In this document: positions 1 through 8,111 of the stretch, one piece after another
How positions within the stretch are numbered: position 1 is the first letter of the stretch
How the letters are laid out: each line of letters opens with the position of its first letter
DNA from: JABWBR01 sp036741235
GTDB taxonomy: Bacteria; Bacteroidota; Bacteroidia; Chitinophagales; Saprospiraceae
Assembly: GCA_036741235.1 (NCBI GenBank)
Contig: DAINSQ010000050.1
Span: forward strand, 1 to 28,285
DNA: 28,285 bases
Reading direction: 5' to 3'
Position numbers and translations under genes: made by a program
The notes under the pieces: model-generated
Seen by the model: only the letters and a program-made list of their open reading frames with translations
Databases searched by the model: none
Told to the model about the DNA's origin: nothing

Positions 1-56
1 ACAAGGTGACAAGGTGACAAGGTGACAAGGTGACAAGGTGACAAGGTGACAAGGTA
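1..56. repeat. Tandem array of an 8-bp unit (acaaggtg)
   Basis: Six perfect copies of acaaggtg are followed by a seventh with its last base changed (acaaggta). The array begins at the window edge, so its true length and any inverted partner arm are not visible. It lies downstream of the stop codon of the histidine ammonia-lyase gene, which is read on the minus strand. No gene or terminator is recognisable in positions 1-100; all of it is repeat or short AT-rich sequence. Confidence 0.9.
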
Positions 57-60
57 TATA

Positions 61-101
61 ATTGATAATCAAAAATCAAACATCAAACATCAAAAATCAA
101 T
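61..101. repeat. Degenerate 7-bp array (aatcaaa/catcaaa) ending at the hutH stop codon
   Basis: Five consecutive heptamers (aatcaaa, aatcaaa, catcaaa, catcaaa, aatcaat) occupy 67-101. The flanking attgat (61-66) is the inverse complement of atcaat (96-101), so a small stem can form across the array. The last heptamer runs into the stop codon (101-103) of the minus-strand gene. The 7-bp period matches two other arrays in this window although the unit sequence differs. Confidence 0.75.
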
Positions 102-1591
102 CACAGTTTTTCCATAAACTGCAATGTGGCCTGAATATCATCGTGTAGTACGCGGTCGGTTTCCAGGCGGGGCACTTGTTGGCGATAGCGGGCCACCAGC
201 GTTTCCAATGGCGGAGAACTTTGCAAAGGCCGCCGGAATTCGAGGGCCTGGGCGGCGGTCATCCACTCAATAGCCAAAAGGGTAGCTACATTATTGACAA
301 CTTTGTATACCTTGGTAGCTGCGTTGGCGGCCATACTCACGTGGTCTTCCTGACCGTTGCTCGACACGATAGAATCCACAGATGCCGGGGTGCATAGTTG
401 TTTGTTCTGGCTGGCAATAGAAGCTGCCGTATATTGGGGGATCATAAATCCGGAATGCAAACCCGGCCTAGGGGTCAGGAAGGCGGGCAATCCGCGCGTA
501 CCCGATATCAACTGATAGGTTCTGCGTTCGGAAATGCTGCCTATTTCCGATAGTGCAATGGCCAGATAATCGAGTGCCAGCGCGATGGGTTGGGCGTGGA
601 AGTTACCCCCGGAGAGTATGGCATCTTCGTCGGGGAACAGATTGGGGTTGTCGGTGACGGCGTTGACTTCGGTAAGGACGACATCGCGGATGTGGGCAAC
701 GGCGACGCGGCTGGCGCCGTGTACCTGGGGCACGCAGCGAAAGGCGTAGGGGTCTTGCACATGGGCTTTGGGGCGCGCGGCCAGTTCGCTGTCTTCGAGC
801 CATTTGCGCATATTGGCGGCTGCCTGCTGCTGTCCGGTATGGGGTCGTATGCGATGGATGCGCTCGTCAAAAGGCGACAAGTGGCCATCGAAAGCATCGT
901 GCGACAGCGCTGCGGCCATGTCGGCCTGTTCGAGCAGGCGATCGGCCTTCAGGAGGCACCAAACGGCATAAGCGGTAGAAAACTGGGTACCGTTGAGCAG
1001 GGCAAGGCCTTCTTTCGCCTCCAGCACAAGGGGCTGCAAGCCAAGTTTTTGCAGTGCGGCGGCGCCGCTCATGCGCTCCCCGTTGAAATACACTTCGCCC
1101 AGACCGATCAAGGGCAAACTCAGGTGCGCCAGCGGCGCCAGGTCGCCCGAGGCGCCGAGCGATCCTTGTTGATATATTATAGGGTAAACACCCGCATTAA
1201 AAAACAGCAGCAATCTTTCCACTACTTCCAGGCGTATACCTGAAAAACCATAGGCCAGGCTTTGTATTTTGAGCAAAAGCATGATGCGGACCACCTCGCC
1301 GGGCACTTCTTCTCCCGTGCCGCAGGCATGCGATTTCACCAGATTGTGTTGCAGCTCGCTGAGGTCTTCCGGCGATATGCGAACGTTGTACAAAGCGCCA
1401 AACCCGGTGTTGATACCGTAGAAAGCCGTATCAGTTTGTTCCAGTTTCTGGGCCAGGTATTGGTGACAGTGGTCGATGCGTTGAATGCTTTCCGCTGAAA
1501 GCGATAGCGGGGTAGCAGGAGTGAGTACAGCCGCCAGCCGGTCGAGCGACAAATACTCCGGGCTTATGGTGTGAGGTTGGTTTATCGCCAT
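101..1591 (-). CDS. hutH: Histidine ammonia-lyase
   Basis: Cytoplasmic enzyme that removes ammonia from L-histidine to give urocanate, the first step of histidine degradation. The 496-residue length is normal for the family. The signature GSLGASGDLAPLAH is present; Ala147-Ser148-Gly149 is the triad that cyclises to the MIO electrophile, close to the usual position 142-144. The conserved FYGINTGFG near residues 57-65 and the later QPIALALDYL and SSNGQEDHVSM segments also fit. The start at MAINQPHT is the first in-frame ATG and gives a normal N-terminus. No other hut gene (hutU, hutI, hutG) is next to it on the visible side; downstream lies outside the window. It follows the HD-PycTM gene by 42 bases on the same strand and may be cotranscribed with it. 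Tyrosine and phenylalanine ammonia-lyases share the MIO motif, but histidine lyase is by far the likeliest. Confidence 0.96.
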   Translation of the reverse strand: MAINQPHTISPEYLSLDRLAAVLTPATPLSLSAESIQRIDHCHQYLAQKLEQTDTAFYGINTGFGALYNVRISPEDLSELQHNLVKSHACGTGEEVPGEVVRIMLLLKIQSLAYGFSGIRLEVVERLLLFFNAGVYPIIYQQGSLGASGDLAPLAHLSLPLIGLGEVYFNGERMSGAAALQKLGLQPLVLEAKEGLALLNGTQFSTAYAVWCLLKADRLLEQADMAAALSHDAFDGHLSPFDERIHRIRPHTGQQQAAANMRKWLEDSELAARPKAHVQDPYAFRCVPQVHGASRVAVAHIRDVVLTEVNAVTDNPNLFPDEDAILSGGNFHAQPIALALDYLAIALSEIGSISERRTYQLISGTRGLPAFLTPRPGLHSGFMIPQYTAASIASQNKQLCTPASVDSIVSSNGQEDHVSMAANAATKVYKVVNNVATLLAIEWMTAAQALEFRRPLQSSPPLETLVARYRQQVPRLETDRVLHDDIQATLQFMEKL

Positions 1592-1633
1592 TATTGGTCA
1601 GGATTAGGCGGGCGAAGTTAGTGAAATACAGCG

Positions 1634-2803
1634 TTACGCAAGATAAATCGCGTAGCAAATGCCGAAAACCACAACTGTTGTGACCACGCCGCCCATAAAA
1701 ATATTATAGCAGATGCGGAGCCGGCGGTATTTTTTGCCCAATGAGCGGCCCAGGTAGTACAAATCGCGCATGATAGCCTCATCGAGGATTTCGGCGCGCG
1801 ACAATACCTGGTTCATACCTTTTTTGTACTCCTCAAACGACATGCCGTAGAAATTGCCGAAAAAGAAAAGGTTGGCCTTGCCGCTTTTGATCAACTCGGG
1901 GGCTGTTTGCCCCGTCATTTTGATGGGGCGGGTGGCCAGGGTGGCGAATACCATGGAGGTCAGGCAGGTGGCCAGCAGCGAAATCATGGGGATGAGCAGG
2001 AAGCTGCTGGTTTTGACGTATGTGGCTGCCAGTGGCATAGCGATGGTGATAATCAGGGCATTGACGCTGAGCATAATGTTGGCCTTGTTATCGGCCAGGT
2101 TGCTGAGGTCGATGTGGTTGCGCAGCGCCGTTTTGAACATCATCTGGGCGCCTTTGTTGCCGCTGATGCCTTCCGTGTCGCCTTTGCTTTGGCGGGCCAG
2201 TTCTTTGAGATGCTTCTGGTTGGCGCGGTGTTGTTCTCCAAACAACTCGCGGGCGGCCAGGGTAAAAAACTGGTAATTTTTGAGAAACTGGTGGTTGAGT
2301 TCGTACCACTCGGGGTCGTTGTAGTGATGGCCCAGAAAGTGTTGCCACTCATAGCGCAGGTTGGCCAGGCCGGTCATGTAGTCTTCCCTGGCCAGATTGC
2401 TCAGGTCGGCATCTTTAATGATGCTTTCGGCAAGGTTGACGGGCTGCTTGTCGGGCACCGTAGCCGCTATGCATGCCAGTACCTGGTCTGTTTTCTCCTG
2501 AGGATACCCTTGCGTTTGTAAAAATTCGCGGGCAATACGGATACTGGCTTCCTCATGCCCCTGATATACCCTGGCATAGCCGGTATCGTGGAAAAGAGCG
2601 GCCAGCGCCAGTATTTCGCGGTCTTCGCCCGCTACATCCAGGTGGTCGCAAAGGCGCAGGGCTGCATCGCGAACGGCCAGCGTATGCGGCAGGTTGTGAA
2701 AATGGAAATGCTCGCTGAGTTGCTCGGTCAGCATTTTCGACACATAGCGCTCTGCCTGATCTACAATAGTCGTTACGTCTTCGTTATAAGTTGTTTGTGC
2801 CAT
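1634..2803 (-). CDS. HD-domain phosphohydrolase fused to a Pycsar effector (PycTM/DUF5706) membrane domain
   Basis: Two modules are visible (389-residue form). The N-terminal half (about 15-190) is an HD-superfamily metal phosphohydrolase: His40, His72-Asp73 in LFHDTGYA, and a later Asp in KDADLSNLA (131/133). The C-terminal part (about 223-389) matches the Pycsar effector domain (PycTM, formerly DUF5706): an amphipathic lead-in with the block NLADNKANIMLS, a hydrophobic hairpin (about 243-288), a soluble stretch, and a last membrane helix (about 365-387). In Pycsar phage defence, PycTM proteins are effectors switched on by cUMP or cCMP and damage the inner membrane. No uridylate/cytidylate cyclase gene is adjacent. 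An HD domain could hydrolyse a cyclic nucleotide or another phosphorylated signal; that is inference. The start at MAQTTYNED is chosen because aaggag lies just upstream, but the spacing is short; an ATG at 2818 would add five residues. Such HD-PycTM proteins may also have a housekeeping role. Confidence 0.85.
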   Translation of the reverse strand: MAQTTYNEDVTTIVDQAERYVSKMLTEQLSEHFHFHNLPHTLAVRDAALRLCDHLDVAGEDREILALAALFHDTGYARVYQGHEEASIRIAREFLQTQGYPQEKTDQVLACIAATVPDKQPVNLAESIIKDADLSNLAREDYMTGLANLRYEWQHFLGHHYNDPEWYELNHQFLKNYQFFTLAARELFGEQHRANQKHLKELARQSKGDTEGISGNKGAQMMFKTALRNHIDLSNLADNKANIMLSVNALIITIAMPLAATYVKTSSFLLIPMISLLATCLTSMVFATLATRPIKMTGQTAPELIKSGKANLFFFGNFYGMSFEEYKKGMNQVLSRAEILDEAIMRDLYYLGRSLGKKYRRLRICYNIFMGGVVTTVVVFGICYAIYLA

Positions 2804-2861
2804 GATCTCCTTCAACATTTGCGCTGTATGCGCTGTATTGTTAACTGCTTTATACCCCTAC

Positions 2862-3704
2862 TTATTTTTTTTGTTCCAAATATGTATGGGTAAATGCGAG
2901 AAATTTTTGCTGCAAGACGTGCGCCAATTCCCCCGGGCGGCCATTGCCGACGGGCTTGTCGTCAACTTTCACTACGGGCATAATGCCTTTTGTGGTGCTG
3001 GTCAGGTATACTTCTTTTGCCGTCAGCAGTTCGTCAAAGGTAATATCGCGTTCTTCGGTTTTTACAACCGGCGCCGCCAATTCGAGTATTTTTTTTCGGG
3101 TAACGCCCAGCAGTACCTTGTCGGCAGGGGTGACGAGTACATTGTCGGCGGTGAGCACAAAGACATTTGACCGGGCCGACTCGCGCAACACCCCGCGGTC
3201 GTGATACAATAATTCCTGGGCTCCCATCCGGCGCAATTCACCCAACAACCGAATTCCCGTCAGATAATTGATCGACTTCACTTCCGGCAGTTCCCGCTGA
3301 AAATCGTAGCTCATCAGGGCGATGCCGTCGGTGTAGTAGAGCGGATTGATATCCGGGTGCGGATGTTCCATGATCAGCAGATTGGGCGCCTGGGGGGTAT
3401 AGCCGTCGTCGGCATAACCGCCGGTGAGCACCAGCCGGATACTGGCGTCAGAAAGCCAGTTTACATGTATGAACTCATAGATGGCAGACGCCATTGATCG
3501 TATTTGCGGTGGAATATCGAGGTAGAGTAGTGAGGCAGAACGGGTAAACCGCTCGAGATAGTCTTCCAAAAAAACAGGAATACCGGACTTCACTAAAAAA
3601 TAGTCAAAAATGCCGTAGCCCCTCAAAATTGACAAGTCGTTGAGCCTGAGCGCCGCCTGGCCGGCCGGCGTTATTTTGCCGTTGATACTGTAATAGGCGA
3701 TCAT
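2862..3704 (-). CDS. Class IV (fold-type IV) PLP aminotransferase
   Basis: PLP-dependent enzyme of the family holding branched-chain aminotransferase, D-alanine aminotransferase and aminodeoxychorismate lyase. In the 280-residue protein, Lys143 in EVKSINYLTG is the expected Schiff-base lysine, and Glu175 in RESARSNVFV is the glutamate that contacts the PLP pyridine nitrogen. The segment YLTSTTKGIMPV near the C-terminus is the family's TS/T phosphate-side loop. The substrate cannot be told from sequence: the usual BCAT landmarks are not clear enough, so D-amino acid aminotransferase or ADC lyase activity is possible. The start at MIAYYSING (3704) is preferred over an ATG at 3776 because family members begin with this strand and because a promoter match lies between the two (3723-3751). 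It is divergent from the DUF1015 gene. Confidence 0.9.
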   Translation of the reverse strand: MIAYYSINGKITPAGQAALRLNDLSILRGYGIFDYFLVKSGIPVFLEDYLERFTRSASLLYLDIPPQIRSMASAIYEFIHVNWLSDASIRLVLTGGYADDGYTPQAPNLLIMEHPHPDINPLYYTDGIALMSYDFQRELPEVKSINYLTGIRLLGELRRMGAQELLYHDRGVLRESARSNVFVLTADNVLVTPADKVLLGVTRKKILELAAPVVKTEERDITFDELLTAKEVYLTSTTKGIMPVVKVDDKPVGNGRPGELAHVLQQKFLAFTHTYLEQKK

Positions 3705-3722
3705 AATTCGTTCAATCTTGGG

Positions 3723-3751
3723 GAAAGATACAAAGCCTTTGACAAACGCAA
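3723..3751 (-). promoter_or_regulatory. Putative Bacteroidota-type promoter of the class IV aminotransferase gene
   Basis: On the minus strand TTG (3749-3751), an 18-base spacer and TATCTTTC (3723-3730) fit the Bacteroidota consensus TTG-N(17-23)-TAnnTTTG in all but the last base. The start codon at 3704 lies about 19 bases downstream of the -7 element, giving a short leader. Confidence 0.4.
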
Positions 3752-3831
3752 GGGTATATCGACTGATAATTCGCATCTTGTGTTTTATTACTTATTTTGC
3801 GGCCAATTATTATGACCCAAAGGGTTTGCAT

Positions 3832-4947
3832 ATGCAAGTGCTCGCGTTTGAAGGCGTTTTTCCGAATCTCGACTTTATTACCTCTCCCGATACGTTTTTC
3901 GATACGGTGCGGGAGGAGTACCCCTCTTATTACGAGAGCGGTTTTTTTCAATCCTGTCAAGGGGGTGAAGCAATACTCCTGTATCGCATTATCACGCCCA
4001 ATCGCGCTTTTACCGGCGTGATCGGCTGTGCTGCCGTGGCTGATTATTTGTCGGACAAGATCAAGCGCCACGAGCATACGCTGGCAGACAAAGAACAGGT
4101 GCAAACGCAACTGTTGTTGCACCGACGCGCTGCCGTCAAACCGGTTTTACTGACGTACCCCAATGCCGAAGCTATTGACCGCTGGGTGGAGGCTTTTACC
4201 TTAGCCCATGATTATTTTTCAGAAATTTGGTTTGAAAAAGAACAACAGCGACATCTTTTTTGGCGAATTGAACTTGAATCCGATATTATTGCTATCCAGG
4301 AGTTGTTTCGCGTACACGTGCCGGTAGCGTACCTTGCCGACGGCCACCACCGGGCCGCTACTATTGCGCTGCTGCACGAACGCATGCAGGGTCGGCCCGA
4401 CGCCCACCAGTACAATGCTTTCCTCAGCGCCTGGTTTCCCGCTGCCGATCTCGATATCCTGGAGTATAATCGCGTGATCAACGACCTGGAGCCGCTCAAG
4501 CCGGCCATGTTTGTTGCCCTGTTATCCAGGTATTGCCATATCACGCCGCTGCCGAATGCCCGAAAACCGTCGGAAAAACACGAGATGACGTTGTGGCTTG
4601 ACGACGAGTGGTACAGCCTGCGCTGGAAACCCGAAGTATTGGCCGAACATACCCACCAAAGGGAAGTATTACTCGACGTGTCCCTGTTCAACGATGTGAT
4701 TTTGCACCAAATATTGAGTATTGAAGATGTGCGCAACGACCAGCGCGTGGAGTATATCGAAGGTCCCCGAGGCCTCGACGGCCTGCTGCGGCGCGCCCAG
4801 CGCACGTCGCATTCAGCGGCCTTTGCCCTCTATCCGGTTGCGCTTTCCGAAATTATGGCCATCGCCGACGCAGGCCAGTCGATGCCCCCCAAATCTACCT
4901 GGTTTGAGCCCCGTATGAAAAACGGGTTGGTGGTTCAGGAATTCTGA
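3832..4947 (+). CDS. DUF1015 family protein
   Basis: A 371-residue cytoplasmic protein of the DUF1015 family, whose biochemical role is not established. Recognised from the block YLADGHHRAAT in the middle, the NRVINDL segment, and the C-terminal signature MPPKSTWFEPRMKNGLV, which is the typical DUF1015 ending. There is no signal peptide or membrane segment. The start at MQVLAFEGVFPN is chosen because DUF1015 proteins begin with such a strand; the in-frame ATG at 3718 would add 38 residues (including RIILCFIT-like hydrophobic sequence) that overlap the divergent promoter region. In other Bacteroidota, DUF1015 genes are often found with serine biosynthesis genes (recalled, not checked); here the neighbour is a divergent class IV aminotransferase. 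It converges on the large adhesin gene with only 10 bases between the stops. Confidence 0.9.
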   Translation: MQVLAFEGVFPNLDFITSPDTFFDTVREEYPSYYESGFFQSCQGGEAILLYRIITPNRAFTGVIGCAAVADYLSDKIKRHEHTLADKEQVQTQLLLHRRAAVKPVLLTYPNAEAIDRWVEAFTLAHDYFSEIWFEKEQQRHLFWRIELESDIIAIQELFRVHVPVAYLADGHHRAATIALLHERMQGRPDAHQYNAFLSAWFPAADLDILEYNRVINDLEPLKPAMFVALLSRYCHITPLPNARKPSEKHEMTLWLDDEWYSLRWKPEVLAEHTHQREVLLDVSLFNDVILHQILSIEDVRNDQRVEYIEGPRGLDGLLRRAQRTSHSAAFALYPVALSEIMAIADAGQSMPPKSTWFEPRMKNGLVVQEF

Positions 4948-4957
4948 GCATCGGCCT

Positions 4958-7948
4958 TTAGCGGACTACCGTAATATCGCCTTCGTACAACACCACTTCG
5001 TTGTCGATAAACTCCACCTCGGCCATAAATACAAAAACGCCGGGATTGACAGGGCGCCCCAGGAATGTGCCGTCCCAGCCATAAGATTCCTCGCCCATCG
5101 GCAGGTTGCGACCGTCGAATACCAGGGAGCCCCAGCGGCTGAACACCTTGAGGGTTTTGATACGCCGGGCCGCCGGGCCGCCGTATAGCGTAAACCCTTC
5201 GTTGATGCCGTCGTTGTTGGGTGAAATGGCGTTCGGAATATAAATCGGACGATTTTTTATGACCCTGACCACCACCTCGTCGGTTGCCTGGCAGCCCAGG
5301 GCGTCGGTAACGGTGATCAGGTAGGTAGTGGTGCTGCTCGGATTGGCTACGGGGTTGGGGCAGTCGATACAACTCAGCGAATCGGCGGGCGACCAGGCGT
5401 AGCTTACTCCGGGATCATTGGACACCGCGTTGAGGCGGGTATCGTAGCCCAATTCTATGAATACATCGGGGCCTGCATCTACCAATAATTGCGGCGGCTG
5501 GGTGACGGAAGCTTCCGTTGCGGCCGTACAGCCCATGGCATCCATAACGGTAAGCGTATAATCGCCGGCGGGCAAGTTGGCAAAGGTGGATTCCACCTGG
5601 AAGTTGGCGCCGTCGATGCTGTATGAAAACGGCGGTGTGCCGCCCAGCCCGGCAACTTCAATACTCCCCTGCGATTCGCCGAAACAGATATTGTCTATAA
5701 CATCTATAACATTGATAAACAACGGCGGCGGTTCTGTGACGGTAGCCTGGCCGTTGATTTCGCAGCCGTTGCCGTCGAGTACGGTTACTGCGTAGTTGCC
5801 CGCGGGCAACTGGTCGATGATAGCCGTGTTTTGGCCGGTATTCCACTGGTACGAATAATTGCCCACGCCGCCGCCGGCAATAGCGGTGACGGTAGCGTCG
5901 CTGAGGCTATGGCAACTTACGTCGATGATATTGAAATCGAGGGTCACAGGGGGATAATCCTGCATATCAAACTCAAAAAATCCGCGGCAGAGATTGGCGT
6001 CGAGTACTTCAACGGTATAAAACCCGGCGGCAATGCCGGTGAGCGAGTTGTCGCCCACAAAACCGTTGCCGTCGTTCCAGTCGTATTGATAAGGCGGGAG
6101 GCCGTTGGAAATATTCACTACAATACTGCCGTTGGAAAACCCAAAGCAGGTAGGAGGCGTAATGGCTTGTACATTGGGGTCGAGTTCGAGTTCCAGTTCC
6201 CTGACGGGCAATACCAGCGTTTGTTCGCAGTTGTTGCCGTCGCGTACAACAACCGTATAATCGCCCTGCGAAATATTACTGAGGGTATTGTTATTGCCAA
6301 AGCCGGTGTTTTGCCAGTTGAACAAATAAGGCGGCGTGCCGCCGGTGACGACCAGCGTAACGGCGCCGTCGACGCCGCCGTTGCAAGTGGGCATGGTCAC
6401 CAGCGTATCAAATTCGAGGGGTGGGGGAGAGGGCACGGAATAAGTCGCCACGGTATCGCAAGTGGCTGCATCGGTGATAGTGATGGTGTAATCGCCCTGG
6501 TTGATACCGTTAATATCCTGGCTGGTGGGGCCGTTGCTCCATTGATAGGTATAAGGCCCGTAGTTATTCGTTACCGTAAGATCGATAGCGCCGGTAGCGG
6601 TATTGGGGCACAGCAGCGGGTCGATATCGGCGCTTAGGGTGAAGTGATCGGGGCAGCATTCCACTTCCAGCGTGGCAATTTCAGTAACCAGGCAGCCGCG
6701 GTCGGTTTCTACGGTTAGTGAAATAGACTTGATGCCGGGGCGGTCGTAGGTTACCGAGTGCGGCCCCTCGGTATTGGCGGAGGCGATACTGGCGTTGGCG
6801 CCAAACTGCCATTGCCAACCCACAATATTGCCAATGAAAGTTGAAGCGTCGGTCAAAGAAACGGGTTGGCCCACGCAAGCGGTGATGGGAAGTGCGGTAA
6901 AGGCCGCATCGGGCCCCAGGAAAGTGCCGGTGCCGCCGAATTCGATGGAAAAACCGGCGGCGGATTCCGAAAAATTATTGATAACCAACGCGTAGCTCCT
7001 GCCTGCCACCATCTGAACGGCTTCGATATAACTGTTTTGACCCGGGTCGCAGCCGCAGTATTCCACTTCGTCAGTTTCGGTGAGGCTCAGGCCGGTCGGG
7101 CCTGTACATGGCTCCCATTGGCTGAACGGCGCGCCGTTGATGGCGCCGGCAGCCATACAGCGGATTTCTTGTTTGTTGCTGCAATTGTCGATACCGTTGG
7201 GTAATTCATAAACGATAAAATCGATATCGTCAATTGGGTTGAGGGGGGTAATGGTGAAAGTCAGCGAGCCGGGGTCTTTACATGTCCATTTATACCAAAT
7301 GGAATTGGATTCGGCAATATCGCAGGTGGGGCGACTGCAATTGGCATCTTCAATTTCGTTGGGGTCATTGCCTACTCCTTCGAAGTAATCAACAGTAAAG
7401 GGCGATTTATCGCAAAGGATAACGGCTGTATTGCAATCGGCAGAGGGTTGGGGTATGCGGTTGTAATTGTTTACGCAGAGCTGAAAAGTGCCGGTAAGGC
7501 CGTTGCGGGCGCTAATGCGAATGAAATACGTTTGCCCCACTTGCAGCCCGTCGGCAAATGCCTGCACAAAGTTTTGCCCAAAATCGGAAGTCTCGCAGGC
7601 TATCTCCGTCAAATTGCCGCAATTACCCGAATAAACGGCAATTTGAGGCAGTTGTATGGTTCCTCCTTCGCTGAAAACCAGGTTGCCCAATACGCTCACG
7701 TTGAGGATTTCGGCGGCGGCAGTAAGGGTAAACCATACATCGCGGTTGGGCTGCGCGCTGGAAAAACACGACGGAATGGGCTGAGAAGATGGCGTGGCGC
7801 CGACATTGGTGAATGCCCCAACTTCAGAACACCAGAGGTTGAGTTCGTCAATCACAATGGCGTTGGCGCATTCATTGTTGGCGGGTTGTGCCCATAAACC
7901 GATCGGCAGGGATAAAATGGCGATGAGCGGCAAGTAAAAATAGCGCAT
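4958..7948 (-). CDS. Secreted SprB-repeat/PKD protein with gliding-motility C-terminal (CHU_C, T9SS type B) domain
   Basis: A 996-residue cell-surface or secreted protein. In order: a signal peptide (1-20, cleaved after GLWA); two Cys-rich beta modules each opening with an N/D-x-C-x-x-A motif (about 25-165 and 170-340); a PKD-type domain (about 346-430, GWQWQFG); five tandem SprB-type repeats (about 437-818), each with C-x-G/N, an 'ppYxYxW' strand and 'GxYTVxVxDxxxC'; another Ig/PKD-like module (about 820-896, SYAWSP and 'TTYLITVTD'); and a CHU_C domain (about 902-996, IPNAISPNNDGIN and the closing GDITVVR). The CHU_C domain is the type B sorting signal of the type IX secretion system, so the protein should cross the outer membrane by T9SS and be surface-attached or released. 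SprB repeats are named after the gliding adhesin SprB; this protein is far shorter than SprB, so an adhesin role is inference. Its unusual N-terminal modules suggest ligand binding. Confidence 0.93.
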   Translation of the reverse strand: MRYFYLPLIAILSLPIGLWAQPANNECANAIVIDELNLWCSEVGAFTNVGATPSSQPIPSCFSSAQPNRDVWFTLTAAAEILNVSVLGNLVFSEGGTIQLPQIAVYSGNCGNLTEIACETSDFGQNFVQAFADGLQVGQTYFIRISARNGLTGTFQLCVNNYNRIPQPSADCNTAVILCDKSPFTVDYFEGVGNDPNEIEDANCSRPTCDIAESNSIWYKWTCKDPGSLTFTITPLNPIDDIDFIVYELPNGIDNCSNKQEIRCMAAGAINGAPFSQWEPCTGPTGLSLTETDEVEYCGCDPGQNSYIEAVQMVAGRSYALVINNFSESAAGFSIEFGGTGTFLGPDAAFTALPITACVGQPVSLTDASTFIGNIVGWQWQFGANASIASANTEGPHSVTYDRPGIKSISLTVETDRGCLVTEIATLEVECCPDHFTLSADIDPLLCPNTATGAIDLTVTNNYGPYTYQWSNGPTSQDINGINQGDYTITITDAATCDTVATYSVPSPPPLEFDTLVTMPTCNGGVDGAVTLVVTGGTPPYLFNWQNTGFGNNNTLSNISQGDYTVVVRDGNNCEQTLVLPVRELELELDPNVQAITPPTCFGFSNGSIVVNISNGLPPYQYDWNDGNGFVGDNSLTGIAAGFYTVEVLDANLCRGFFEFDMQDYPPVTLDFNIIDVSCHSLSDATVTAIAGGGVGNYSYQWNTGQNTAIIDQLPAGNYAVTVLDGNGCEINGQATVTEPPPLFINVIDVIDNICFGESQGSIEVAGLGGTPPFSYSIDGANFQVESTFANLPAGDYTLTVMDAMGCTAATEASVTQPPQLLVDAGPDVFIELGYDTRLNAVSNDPGVSYAWSPADSLSCIDCPNPVANPSSTTTYLITVTDALGCQATDEVVVRVIKNRPIYIPNAISPNNDGINEGFTLYGGPAARRIKTLKVFSRWGSLVFDGRNLPMGEESYGWDGTFLGRPVNPGVFVFMAEVEFIDNEVVLYEGDITVVR

Positions 7949-8098
7949 GCGTTTTCTCTTTTTTGGTATGAGGGGGCCGTTGAATCGTGCCTCCTTACAC
8001 TATTAGATAGCTATACAAAGCGGATTGGTTGGCCGTTTTGTAAAAATGACAAAAGTAAAACGGTTTTGTTTCCATTTTTTGCGTTAACGAATACATAA

Positions 8099-8110
8099 AT
8101 TTCGCGAAAT
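8099..8110. other. 12-bp perfect palindrome (atttcgcgaaat) after the CNNM stop codon
   Basis: The sequence equals its own reverse complement and lies 1 base beyond the stop codon of the minus-strand transporter gene. There is no loop and no T-run, so it is not an ordinary terminator. It may be a protein-binding site or chance. The rest of the 163-base gap 7949-8111 shows no clear promoter. Confidence 0.4.
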
Positions 8111-8111
8111 A

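Noticed and set aside
590..1243. Plus-strand ORF of 217 codons opposite hutH
   Set aside because: It lies fully antisense to a well-supported histidine ammonia-lyase gene; its translation shows no domain and is rich in residues expected from the reverse frame of a GC-biased gene.
5831..6637. Plus-strand ORF of 268 codons opposite the SprB-repeat gene
   Set aside because: It is antisense to repeated coding sequence, and its repetitive Gly/Val/Ile pattern mirrors the SprB repeats; no start context or family is recognisable.
8020..8065. Hairpin ccgtttt...aaaacgg in the gap before the SprB-repeat gene as a terminator
   Set aside because: The T-rich side is on the plus strand, where no gene ends; the loop is long (17 bases) and the minus-strand side lacks a T-run.
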